Assembly: GCA_902597335.1 (NCBI GenBank)
Contig: CACJXK010000001.1
Span: 1-64,000, forward strand
Source of the DNA: an uncultured Pelagibacteraceae bacterium
GTDB lineage: Bacteria; Pseudomonadota; Alphaproteobacteria; Pelagibacterales; Pelagibacteraceae
Direction: 5' to 3'
DNA: 64,000 nt
Shown here: positions 17,888 to 26,059 of the stretch, in pieces
How positions within the stretch are numbered: the first letter of the stretch is position 1
Layout of the letters: the number at the start of each line of letters is the position of its first letter
Notes under the pieces: model-generated
Databases searched by the model: none
Seen by the model: only the letters and a program-made list of their open reading frames with translations
What the model was told of the DNA's origin: nothing
Position numbers and translations under genes: made by a program

Positions 17888-18464
17888 TTAATTTGTATTT
17901 ATTTATTAGACCAATTTGAAAAGCAGTAAAAATAAAGGTTATAGGCAACATTCCCCAAACTTTAAAGTTTACCCAGAATTCTTCTGATTGAGTTCTCCAA
18001 ATTATTTCATTTAATATGGCTAGTCCAAAAAAGAAGTATGTCCATCTTTTATTTAAAATTTCCCATCCTTCATCACTTAAAGGCATAGATTTCCCAAGTA
18101 ACTTTTTTAAAACTGGTTCATTCGTGAAGTATTTTCCAAACATTAACGCAAGACCAAACAAAATATTTATTATGGTTGGCTTCATGTAAATAAAAATAGG
18201 ATCATCAAAATAAATTGTTAAACCACCAAATAATGTAATCAATATTCCACTTATAAGTGGTACTTTTGGAATTGTTTTTTCAACAATCCACATAATCAAA
18301 ACTGCTATGATAGTTGCAACTATAAGTGGAGGTATTGCAACGATTAAGTTTTTATCATTATTGTAATAAAAATAAAAAAAAATTACCAAAGGCCCTAAAT
18401 CAGTAACAAATTTTAAAACAGATTTATTCACTGCTACATAATAGCAGAATAATAAAACAATCAT
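17880..18464 (-). CDS. yciB: YciB/septation protein A family membrane protein
   Basis: A 194-residue protein with five to six helices and the signatures KFVTDLGPLVIFFYFYY and GILITLFGGLTIYFDDPIFIYMKPTIINILFG. The family is linked to envelope synthesis and intracellular septation. The ATG chosen adds about 11 residues ahead of the usual family start; an in-frame GTG at 18431 (NKSVLKFVTDLGP) is an equally good start, and neither has a clear ribosome binding site. It is divergent from hspQ across 44 bases. Confidence 0.9.
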   Translation of the reverse strand: MIVLLFCYYVAVNKSVLKFVTDLGPLVIFFYFYYNNDKNLIVAIPPLIVATIIAVLIMWIVEKTIPKVPLISGILITLFGGLTIYFDDPIFIYMKPTIINILFGLALMFGKYFTNEPVLKKLLGKSMPLSDEGWEILNKRWTYFFFGLAILNEIIWRTQSEEFWVNFKVWGMLPITFIFTAFQIGLINKYKLNE

Positions 18465-18508
18465 ATTTTTTTTATTGATTTTTATTTTTAAATATCCATA
18501 TTTATTGA

Positions 18509-18829
18509 GTGACTATTCAAAAAGGAAAATTCTCAATTGGAGACGTTGTAAAACATAAGCACTTCGACTTTAGAGGTGTGATTTATGACGTTGATTTTGA
18601 ATTTAATAATTCAGAGGAATGGTATCAATCCATACCAAAAAACGTAAGACCTAGAAAAGACCAACCATTCTATCATTTGTTAGCCGAAAATGATGAAATA
18701 ACATACGAGGCATATGTTTCTGAGCAAAATCTATTAGTGGACGACTCTGATGAGCCCATTAAACATCCATTAATAAATGAAATATTTTCAGGAAAAAGAG
18801 GCTCTAGTTATTTTAAACCCTCTAACTAG
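18509..18829 (+). CDS. hspQ: HspQ-like heat shock protein
   Basis: A 106-residue protein of the HspQ/YccV hemimethylated-DNA-binding-like fold, with FSIGDVVKHKHFDFRGVIYDVDFEF, NVRPRKDQPFYHLL and YVSEQNLL as family hallmarks. In E. coli HspQ is an enhancer of Lon-dependent proteolysis. The start codon is GTG. The downstream gap before ccmC is the longest in the window. Confidence 0.88.
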   Translation: MTIQKGKFSIGDVVKHKHFDFRGVIYDVDFEFNNSEEWYQSIPKNVRPRKDQPFYHLLAENDEITYEAYVSEQNLLVDDSDEPIKHPLINEIFSGKRGSSYFKPSN

Positions 18830-19016
18830 ACACAATTACATTATTTAAACACATTTCGTGCAAATCTTAGACATAAGTGAAGGCTAAGATAATTAGATAT
18901 TTTGGCCAAGGATGCATAATTTATCCATTTATTTATCTCCCTCTGTGTTCTTGGTCAGAATAACTCACCATAAAAATTTTCAAAATTTTTTAATTTGATA
19001 TAGATAGCTAAAAAAA
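18830..19016 (+). ncRNA. Candidate structured RNA or leader ahead of ccmC
   Basis: This 187-base gap is the largest here. It contains a perfect 7-bp hairpin ATCTTAG-13-CTAAGAT (18864-18890), followed at once by a 13-bp stem with two G-T pairs (18898-18910 with 18950-18962, core TGGCCAAG/CTTGGTCA) closing a 39-base loop. Neither stem is followed by a T-run, so they are not simple terminators. It could be the 5' leader of the ccm operon or an independent small RNA. No known class is recognised. Confidence 0.4.
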
Positions 19017-19724
19017 ATGTTAAATTATTTTAAACCAAAAAACTTAATTCAGATTATCAATAGATCTCAAAAATTTGTCTTTATTATATTTATTTTAATC
19101 TTAATTCTTGGACTTGTTGAAGCATTAATTCTTTCACCCGAGGATTATAAACAAAGTGACTCTGTTAGAATTATGTATGTACATGTTCCTGCTGCTTGGA
19201 TCTCATTAGGAATTTTTTCTTTAATATCAGTTTTATCTTTTGGTATTATTATCTTTAAAAATAAAAATTTTTCATTAATCACTAAAAGCTTAGCTCCATC
19301 AGGATTTGTCTTCAACATAATCGCTCTAGTAACTGGATCAATATGGGGAAAACCTACTTGGGGAACGTGGTGGGCATGGGATGCAAGAATTACATCCATG
19401 TTATTATTAGCAATATTTTATTTAATGTTTATTTTGTCTTGGAGAATTGCAGCAACAGAGGATAAAGCTGTTAAATTAAGTTCATATATTGCTATATTTG
19501 GAGTTATTAATGTTCCAATTATCAAATTTTCTGTCGATTGGTGGTCTACTCTTCATCAACCAGCTTCGATAAATCTTCTTAAAGAAACTTCAATTCATTC
19601 ATCAATGCTGCTTCCTTTGGGAATAATGACTGCGGCATTTGCACTTTTTTCACTTTTGATATTTTTGATGAAATATAATACAGAACTGATAAAAATTAAA
19701 AATAAAGGATTAGATAGATTATGA
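19017..19724 (+). CDS. ccmC: Haem ABC-type exporter membrane protein CcmC
   Basis: Presents haem to CcmE in System I cytochrome c maturation. The 235 residues hold six helices, the tryptophan-rich periplasmic WGKPTWGTWWAWDARITSMLLL (WWD domain) and flanking haem-ligand histidines, including YVHVPAAW and STLHQPAS. It opens the ccmC-D-E-F-G-H run. ccmA and ccmB are not in this window and must lie elsewhere if the system is complete. Confidence 0.96.
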   Translation: MLNYFKPKNLIQIINRSQKFVFIIFILILILGLVEALILSPEDYKQSDSVRIMYVHVPAAWISLGIFSLISVLSFGIIIFKNKNFSLITKSLAPSGFVFNIIALVTGSIWGKPTWGTWWAWDARITSMLLLAIFYLMFILSWRIAATEDKAVKLSSYIAIFGVINVPIIKFSVDWWSTLHQPASINLLKETSIHSSMLLPLGIMTAAFALFSLLIFLMKYNTELIKIKNKGLDRL

Positions 19725-19954
19725 TTCAAGACGTTTTATACATGAATGGGTACGGATTATACGTATGGTCTTCTTTTGTATTTACTTTATCTTGTTTTTG
19801 GATTTTACATTCAGTTATTAAGCTTCAGTTAATAAAAGAGCAGAGAAAATTTGAAGCAAAATTTGAAAGTTTAGATTTAGAGAGAGTTGAAAAAGCAAAA
19901 AAACAAGAAACTTTCAAAGAAATTTTAGCTACTTCATCAGTTTCTAAGATTTAA
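19721..19954 (+). CDS. ccmD: Haem exporter protein CcmD
   Basis: A 77-residue protein with a single N-terminal membrane helix preceded by the typical MNGYGLYVWSSF motif, and a charged cytoplasmic tail. CcmD helps release holo-CcmE from CcmABC. It overlaps ccmC by four bases. Confidence 0.9.
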   Translation: MIQDVLYMNGYGLYVWSSFVFTLSCFWILHSVIKLQLIKEQRKFEAKFESLDLERVEKAKKQETFKEILATSSVSKI

Positions 19955-19966
19955 TTACTTATTTTC

Positions 19967-20386
19967 ATGTATGGTAAAAAAGTAAAATTAAGAGCTGTTT
20001 TTATATTATCAATATTTATTTCTGTAATTCTAGTTTCTTTTTTAATTATTAAATCGCTGGAAGAAAATGTAGTCTATTTTAAATCACCAACAGAAATTAA
20101 AGTACTTTCTGAAGTCACAAAGAAAAAAATTAGAGTTGGTGGAATGGTAAAAAAAAATTCAATTAATATTAATCAATCCGAAGTAAATTTCGTAATAACT
20201 GATTTTAAAAACGAGCTTATAGTAAATTATAAAGGCTCAATACCAAATTTGTTTGAGGAAGAAAAAGGAGTTGTCGCTGAGGGATTTCTTCAAGATAGAA
20301 ATTATTTTAAAGCGGTGAAAATTTTGGCGAAGCATGATGAAAACTATATGCCCCCAGAGGTAGCAGAGTCTTTGAAAGAAAATTAG
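19967..20386 (+). CDS. ccmE: Cytochrome c-type biogenesis haem chaperone CcmE
   Basis: Binds haem covalently in the periplasm and passes it to CcmF. The 139-residue protein has an N-terminal membrane anchor, an OB-fold beta barrel ([10 protein letters not shown]...) and the haem-attaching histidine in [12 protein letters not shown]. It ends one base before ccmF. Confidence 0.95.
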   Translation: MYGKKVKLRAVFILSIFISVILVSFLIIKSLEENVVYFKSPTEIKVLSEVTKKKIRVGGMVKKNSININQSEVNFVITDFKNELIVNYKGSIPNLFEEEKGVVAEGFLQDRNYFKAVKILAKHDENYMPPEVAESLKEN

Positions 20387-20387
20387 A

Positions 20388-22259
20388 ATGGTCAATCAAC
20401 TAGGCAATTATTCTTTATACATAGCTTTATTAATTTCGATTTTTATAATTATAAAAACCTCATTATCGTTTAGGAATTCCTCTAATGTTTTGAGTGGTAA
20501 TATTTTTTCGTTAATATCCGTACAATCTTTAATGGTTATAATTAGTTTTCTAACTTTAATTTATGCTTTTGTAACATCAGACTTTAGTAACGAGACTGTT
20601 TACAACAACTCTCATACTACAAAACCTTTATTCTATAAAATTTCTGGGACATGGGGCAATCATGAAGGAAGCTTACTTTTATGGTTATTGGTATTAACAA
20701 TTTTTTTATTTTTATTTGTAATCGACTCTAAAAATCTTTCTCAAAGATACAGAACTTTTGCATTGTTTTTTCAGGAAATTATAATTTTTGGTTTTCTTCT
20801 ATTTATACTTTTCACATCCAATCCCTTTGCAAATATATTTCCGATTCCATCTGAAGGAACAGGATTAAATCCAATACTCCAAGATCCTGCATTAGCAATC
20901 CATCCACCTATTTTATATTTGGGTTATGTTGGAACCTCTATTATATTCTCATCTGCTTTAGGTGCAATTATCTCTGGTTCTATTAATAAATCTTGGGCAA
21001 GTCACATTAAAAGATGGGTTTTAATTTCGTGGGTATTTTTATCTATTGGTATTCTCTTAGGATCTATATGGGCATATTACGAATTAGGATGGGGAGGTTT
21101 TTGGTTTTGGGACCCTGTTGAAAACGTATCACTAATGCCTTGGCTTTGCCTAACAGCATTATTACACACAGTTTTTACTTTAGAGAAACGAGGAACATTT
21201 CAATCATGGGCAATAATTTTATCAATTACAACTTTCTCATTAAGTATGAGTGGAACTTTTTTAGTTAGGTCTGGAATTTTAAACTCAATTCATACTTTTG
21301 CAAATGATCCATCACGTGGAGTGTTTATATTGTGTTTTTTATTTGTATTAATTTTTATCTCAATATTTATTTATTTTTTTTATCAAAAAAGTATCACAGC
21401 TGACTCAACAAAAACTTTTTTAGTGAGTAAAGAAACTGCAGTTTTAATCAATAATTTATTCATGATGTTTTTTTTATCAGTAGTTTTGATTGGTACAGTT
21501 TATCCAATTTTTTTAGAGGTAATTAACGACAAAAAAATTTCGATTGGACCACCTTTTTACCATAAATTAATTATCCCATTCTTAATTCCATTTTTATTTT
21601 TTATGGCAATCGGACCCAATATTAAATGGATAAAAGATAAGATGGGAAAGATTAATTTAAAAGATATCTTTATCTTTATAATATCAATTGTAATTTCTTA
21701 TATTTTTGTAAATAAATTTGGCGTTTCTTATCTCCTATCTCTTCCTTTATTTATTTTCAGTTTATTTTTATTTTTTGTGACAATTAGAGATTTTTTTGGA
21801 AAAAATATTAACATATCTCAAAAAATCTCTCATTTTGGTTTCAGTCTGTTAATTTTAAGTATTTTATTAAATGGCGTTTTGGCTAAAGAACATTCTTCAA
21901 ACATGAGAGTTGGAGATGAAATAAAATTTTTAGATAAAATTATTCAATTTCAAAATATTGAAGTAATTAAAAAACAAAATTATCAAACTTTAATTGGCAA
22001 ATTTAATATTGTTGATGAAAATAATTCATTAAGTTTAAAACCTGAAATTAGAATTTATGACCAACCTCAAACCATTACTAGTGAAGCTGATATTTCTTCC
22101 ACAATTTTCTCAGATAATTTTTTAGTATTTAATATAATCAAAAACGATGGTTTTTATAATGTGAGATATCAAATAAAACCATTTATGATTTGGATTTGGA
22201 TTTCAGTCTTACTGATTTCATTGGGTGGAATATTAAGCTTAAAGAAAAAAAATGTCTAA
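20388..22259 (+). CDS. ccmF: Haem lyase CcmF
   Basis: Joins haem to apocytochrome c. At 623 residues it is of normal length, with many membrane helices, the WWD domain LGWGGFWFWDPVENVSLMPWL (about residues 230-250), and haem-ligand histidines in GNHEGSLLLW, AIHPPILYLGY and LLHTVFTLEKRG. Its stop overlaps the ccmG start by eight bases. Confidence 0.97.
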   Translation: MVNQLGNYSLYIALLISIFIIIKTSLSFRNSSNVLSGNIFSLISVQSLMVIISFLTLIYAFVTSDFSNETVYNNSHTTKPLFYKISGTWGNHEGSLLLWLLVLTIFLFLFVIDSKNLSQRYRTFALFFQEIIIFGFLLFILFTSNPFANIFPIPSEGTGLNPILQDPALAIHPPILYLGYVGTSIIFSSALGAIISGSINKSWASHIKRWVLISWVFLSIGILLGSIWAYYELGWGGFWFWDPVENVSLMPWLCLTALLHTVFTLEKRGTFQSWAIILSITTFSLSMSGTFLVRSGILNSIHTFANDPSRGVFILCFLFVLIFISIFIYFFYQKSITADSTKTFLVSKETAVLINNLFMMFFLSVVLIGTVYPIFLEVINDKKISIGPPFYHKLIIPFLIPFLFFMAIGPNIKWIKDKMGKINLKDIFIFIISIVISYIFVNKFGVSYLLSLPLFIFSLFLFFVTIRDFFGKNINISQKISHFGFSLLILSILLNGVLAKEHSSNMRVGDEIKFLDKIIQFQNIEVIKKQNYQTLIGKFNIVDENNSLSLKPEIRIYDQPQTITSEADISSTIFSDNFLVFNIIKNDGFYNVRYQIKPFMIWIWISVLLISLGGILSLKKKNV

Positions 22260-22776
22260 AAATATTAAATTAATTAGTATAGTTTTATTTGCACTTTTTT
22301 CTTTTTTTATACTTTTAAAAGGATTAGATAAATCTAACACTTATTCTCCCAGTATTGATAAAAATAAAATTGATTTCAATTTTAAATCAAAATATCTTTT
22401 TTCTGAAAAAGAAGTTTTTTTAAACGAATTATTAAAAGACGAAGGTATGACTTTAATTAATATATGGGCCTCTTGGTGTTTGCCTTGTAAAGATGAGCAT
22501 GCATATTTATTAAAATTAAAATCTTTAAATAACTTAAATATTATTGGAATTAATTACAAAGATAATGAAAATAATGCTAAACAATTTCTAAGCGAACTTG
22601 GAAATCCTTATACTAATATAATTACCGATCCAAATGGAATAAACTCAATTGAACTGGGAGCATTTGGTGTACCTGAAACTTATTTAATAGAAAATAAATC
22701 TAAATTAATTATTAAAAAATTTATAGGTCCTTTAGATGATAAATCGTTTATACAACTCACTAAAATAATTCAATGA
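22252..22776 (+). CDS. ccmG: Thiol:disulfide interchange protein DsbE/CcmG
   Basis: Keeps the apocytochrome CXXCH cysteines reduced. The 174-residue membrane-anchored thioredoxin-fold protein has the active site WASWCLPCKDEH near residue 76 and the cis-proline loop GAFGVPETYLI. It overlaps ccmF by eight bases and ccmH by four. Confidence 0.94.
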   Translation: MSKNIKLISIVLFALFSFFILLKGLDKSNTYSPSIDKNKIDFNFKSKYLFSEKEVFLNELLKDEGMTLINIWASWCLPCKDEHAYLLKLKSLNNLNIIGINYKDNENNAKQFLSELGNPYTNIITDPNGINSIELGAFGVPETYLIENKSKLIIKKFIGPLDDKSFIQLTKIIQ

Positions 22777-23138
22777 ATAAGATGAAAATTCTGTCAAAAC
22801 TAATTATTATTTTTTTGTTCTTTCAAAATTTTTCTTCAGCTGAAACTTCACAACAAGTTGACAAAATTTCAAAGAACTTAAGATGTCTAATTTGTCAAGG
22901 TCAATCAGTTTATGACTCTCAATCAGATTTTGCATTGAGCATGAAAATTCTAATACAAAATAAAATCGATGAAGGTAAAAATGATGAGCAGATTTATGAT
23001 TTTCTTAAAAATAAGTACGGTGAGTGGATAGTTTATGATCCAGAAATAAATAAAAATACTCTTTTGCTTTGGGTATTACCTTTGATTTTATTCGTTTTTG
23101 GCGGTATTTTAATTCTTAGAAAAGTATCTATAAAGTAG
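22773..23138 (+). CDS. ccmH: Cytochrome c maturation protein CcmH
   Basis: A 121-residue protein with an N-terminal signal sequence, the conserved RCLICQGQS thiol motif, and a single C-terminal helix. It works with CcmG to reduce apocytochrome c. A CcmI-like TPR gene does not follow, so either it is elsewhere or CcmI is absent. Confidence 0.93.
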   Translation: MNKMKILSKLIIIFLFFQNFSSAETSQQVDKISKNLRCLICQGQSVYDSQSDFALSMKILIQNKIDEGKNDEQIYDFLKNKYGEWIVYDPEINKNTLLLWVLPLILFVFGGILILRKVSIK

Positions 23139-23150
23139 ATAAAAACTTTT

Positions 23151-23651
23151 ATGCAAACCTTTTTAAAAATATTTTTAATATACTTTTTGCTAGTATTTAA
23201 TTTAGCAAATGCAGATGGATATAAATCTAATGAAAGTTGGAGTTTTTACACTGGAACTTTTGATTTTAGTGATGAGGGAAAAAAGTCAACTTTATTTGGT
23301 ATCCAACATATAAATACTGGAAAAAATAAGGAGAGTTTCTTAGGGATACTACAACCTGTGACAGGTTTAATGATAACAGCAGATAATGCAGCATACGTAT
23401 ATACAGGCTTTCAAATTTACAATGAAGGGCCATTAAAATTTACCCCAAGTTTCACACCGGGATTATACTCTGAGGGTGATGGTAAAGATTTAGGGCATGT
23501 GATTGAGTTTAAAACTGAAATTCAAATATCTTATGAATTTTCAAAAAATAGCGAAATAGCAGTATCATATAACCATATATCTAATGCGAGTCTTGGAGAT
23601 AAGAATCCTGGGGCAAATAGTTATATGTTTAATTACATAAAAAAATTTTAA
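23151..23651 (+). CDS. Outer-membrane acyloxyacyl hydrolase (PagL)-like beta barrel
   Basis: A 166-residue protein with a signal peptide (about residues 1-21, ANA-DG) and alternating beta strands ending in Phe, typical of a small outer-membrane barrel. The C-terminal block YNHISNASLGDKNPGANSYMFNYIKKF resembles the PagL lipid A 3-O-deacylase motif with its His and Ser in HxSN. The position expected for the catalytic Glu, 14 residues after His, is Asn. The enzyme activity is therefore doubtful. It sits 12 bases after ccmH. Confidence 0.7.
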   Translation: MQTFLKIFLIYFLLVFNLANADGYKSNESWSFYTGTFDFSDEGKKSTLFGIQHINTGKNKESFLGILQPVTGLMITADNAAYVYTGFQIYNEGPLKFTPSFTPGLYSEGDGKDLGHVIEFKTEIQISYEFSKNSEIAVSYNHISNASLGDKNPGANSYMFNYIKKF

Positions 23652-23660
23652 TTTAAGGAT

Positions 23661-24812
23661 ATGAATTTAAAAGATTGTCACAATTTTAGTGATTTTAGAA
23701 AATTAGCTCAGAAAAAATTACCTTCTCCAATATTCCATTACATAGATGGTGCAGCAGACGATGAAATAACTTATGCGAGAAACACTAGCGCCTTTGACGA
23801 TGTTGATTTGGTTCCGAATGTTCTAAGAGGAGTAGAAAATGTTGACCTTTCAACAACAATATTTGGAAAAAAATTGGATTTACCTTTTTACTTAGCACCA
23901 ACAGCCTTACAACGACTTTTTCACTACGATGGAGAAAGGGCAGTAGGAAAAGCAGCAAAAAAATTTAATACAATGTTTGGTGTTTCAGCTTTAGCAACTG
24001 TGAGTGTTGAAGAAATATCTTCTATGATTGATACACCTAAAATGTTTCAATTTTATTTTCATAAAGACAGAGGTCTTAATGATTCTTGTCTAGAAAGGGC
24101 AAAAGCAGCAAAGTTTGATGTTATGGCATTAACAGTAGATACTATCACTGGTGGAAACAGAGAGAGAGATTTAAGAACTGGCTTTACATCACCTCCAAAA
24201 TTAACTTTATCAAGTTTATTTAGTTTTGCTACAAAGCCTATGTGGGGAATAAATTATTTAACAAAAGGTAAGTTTGAATTACCACATCTTCAAGATTTTG
24301 TTAAAGAGGGAACCAGTACTAACTCCTCGATTGGAAGTTATTTTTCTACGATGTTAGATCAATCAATGAATTGGAAAGATGCTGAAAATCTTTGTTCTAA
24401 ATGGGGAGGTCATTTTGCTCTTAAAGGCATAATGAGTGTTGAAGATGCAAAAAGAGCTGTAGATATTGGATGTACTGGTATAATGGTTTCTAATCATGGA
24501 GGAAGACAACTTGATGGATCTAGATCTCCATTTGATCAATTAGCTGAAATTGTTGATGCTGTCGGAGATAAACTTGACGTTATTTGTGAAGGAGGAATTC
24601 ATAGAGGAACTCATATGCTTAAAGCGTTATCACTTGGTGCTAAAGCATGTTCAGGTGGTAGGCTTTATTTATACGCCCTAGCAGCTGCAGGCCAAGCCGG
24701 TGTTGAAAGAGCTTTAAACCAATATAAAACAGAGCTGCAACGTGACATGAAACTAATGGGTTGCACAAAAATAAGTGATCTAAATAGAAGTAATTTAAGA
24801 TTCAGAAGATAA
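23661..24812 (+). CDS. FMN-dependent L-2-hydroxyacid oxidase/dehydrogenase (LldD/GOX family), copy 1
   Basis: Oxidises L-2-hydroxy acids such as L-lactate or glycolate to the 2-oxo acid. The 383 residues contain the family's active-site set: Tyr in HYIDGAADDE, Tyr in QFYFHKDR, Asp in LTVDT, Lys in FALKGIMS, and His and Arg in SNHGGRQLDG. In the FMN phosphate loop the usual DGGxR is EGGIH, an unusual change. It is followed by a same-length paralogue whose ATG overlaps its stop (TAATG). The exact substrate is not determinable. Confidence 0.93.
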   Translation: MNLKDCHNFSDFRKLAQKKLPSPIFHYIDGAADDEITYARNTSAFDDVDLVPNVLRGVENVDLSTTIFGKKLDLPFYLAPTALQRLFHYDGERAVGKAAKKFNTMFGVSALATVSVEEISSMIDTPKMFQFYFHKDRGLNDSCLERAKAAKFDVMALTVDTITGGNRERDLRTGFTSPPKLTLSSLFSFATKPMWGINYLTKGKFELPHLQDFVKEGTSTNSSIGSYFSTMLDQSMNWKDAENLCSKWGGHFALKGIMSVEDAKRAVDIGCTGIMVSNHGGRQLDGSRSPFDQLAEIVDAVGDKLDVICEGGIHRGTHMLKALSLGAKACSGGRLYLYALAAAGQAGVERALNQYKTELQRDMKLMGCTKISDLNRSNLRFRR

Positions 24813-25963
24813 TGAGTCTAAAGAATTGCTACAACTTCGAAGACTTTAGAAAGCTAGCAAAAAAAAAATTACCTGCCCCGATTTTTCATTACATTGATGG
24901 TGGAGCTGACGATGAAGTCACAATGAATAGAAACACAGATTCATTTAATGACTGCGATCTAGTCCCAAATATTTTAAATAGTGTTGGTGAGCCAGATTTA
25001 AAAACTGAGGTTTTTGGAACAAAAATGGACATGCCAATTTTTTTGTCCCCTACTGCAATGCAAAGTTTATATCATCCAGATGGAGATAAAGCATCTGCTC
25101 GTGCAGCAGAAAAATTTGGTACAATTTATAGCATGTCTACAATGGCATCTTTTTCGATTGAAGAAATTGCAAATCTTTCAAGTGGACCAAAAATTTTTCA
25201 ATTATATATCCATAAAGATCAATCTATAACCGACGACTTAATTGATAGATGTAAAAGAGCAAACTTTAATGGTATGTGTATTACTGTTGATACAATTGTT
25301 GCTGGAAATAGAGAAAGGGACCATAGAACAGGTTTTACAACACCTCCAAAATTTACATTAGATAGTCTAATGAGTTTTGCAATGAGACCGCAGTGGGTAT
25401 TTAATTATTTTACAAATAAGAAATTTGAATTAGCTAATCTGAAAGATAAAGTTGAAAAAGGAACAAATATTGCTCAATCTGTTATGGGATATATAAATGA
25501 ACAGTATGATCCAGCTATGAATTGGAAAGATGCAGAATACTGTATCAAAAAATGGGATGGTCCTATTGCTCTTAAAGGAGTTATGTCAGTTGAAGATGCA
25601 AAAAAAGCCATAGATATTGGATGTACAGCTATAATGATATCAAATCATGGAGGAAGACAACTTGATGGATCTAGATCTCCATTTGATCAGGTAAAAGCTA
25701 TTAGGGATGCAGTAGGTAATAAATTAGAGGTTATATTAGATGGAGGGGTTAGAAGAGGTACACATGTATTGAAAGCACTTGCAGCAGGTGCGACAGCTTG
25801 TAGTTTCGGTAAAGCATTTTTGTTTAGTTTAGGGGCTGGCGGGCAACAAGGTATTGAAAGATTATTACAAAATATGCATGATGAAATTAGACGTAACATG
25901 ATATTGATGGGCTGCAAAAGTATCAAAGACCTTGATGAATCAAAAATTATTTTCCGAAAATAA
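24812..25963 (+). CDS. FMN-dependent L-2-hydroxyacid oxidase/dehydrogenase (LldD/GOX family), copy 2
   Basis: Tandem paralogue of the preceding gene, also 383 residues and collinear without net gaps. It keeps the active-site Tyr (FQLYIHKDQ), Asp (TVDTIVAGNRERD), Lys (IALKGVMS) and SNHGGRQLDG, and has the regular DGGVRRG loop. The GR normally seen at the second phosphate contact is GK (SFGKAFLF). A 47-base stretch is identical with copy 1. Two copies may cover different 2-hydroxy acids. Confidence 0.93.
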   Translation: MSLKNCYNFEDFRKLAKKKLPAPIFHYIDGGADDEVTMNRNTDSFNDCDLVPNILNSVGEPDLKTEVFGTKMDMPIFLSPTAMQSLYHPDGDKASARAAEKFGTIYSMSTMASFSIEEIANLSSGPKIFQLYIHKDQSITDDLIDRCKRANFNGMCITVDTIVAGNRERDHRTGFTTPPKFTLDSLMSFAMRPQWVFNYFTNKKFELANLKDKVEKGTNIAQSVMGYINEQYDPAMNWKDAEYCIKKWDGPIALKGVMSVEDAKKAIDIGCTAIMISNHGGRQLDGSRSPFDQVKAIRDAVGNKLEVILDGGVRRGTHVLKALAAGATACSFGKAFLFSLGAGGQQGIERLLQNMHDEIRRNMILMGCKSIKDLDESKIIFRK

Positions 25964-26059
25964 ATAAAAACTACTAATATAAAAAATAAGTAAAAAAAAT
26001 TAAATATAATAGACATACACTTACTTTTCAGTTAGTTTTCACACCTTAAAATTAAATTT
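25964..26059 (+). promoter_or_regulatory. Promoter region of the aminotransferase gene
   Basis: This A/T-rich gap has a consensus -10 box TATAAT at 26005-26010; the matching -35 position is only A-rich. It suggests that a second transcript starts here, separate from the lldD-like pair. Confidence 0.4.

Noticed and set aside
18972..18990. Perfect palindrome AAAAATTTT-C-AAAATTTTT ahead of ccmC
   Set aside because: Made only of A/T runs apart from the centre; such symmetry is expected by chance in this base composition and no regulator is suggested.
18912..19000. 28-codon open frame starting in the hspQ-ccmC gap
   Set aside because: The start codon lies only a base or two from any purine-rich site, the composition is random-like, and the sequence is better explained by the RNA stem it runs through.
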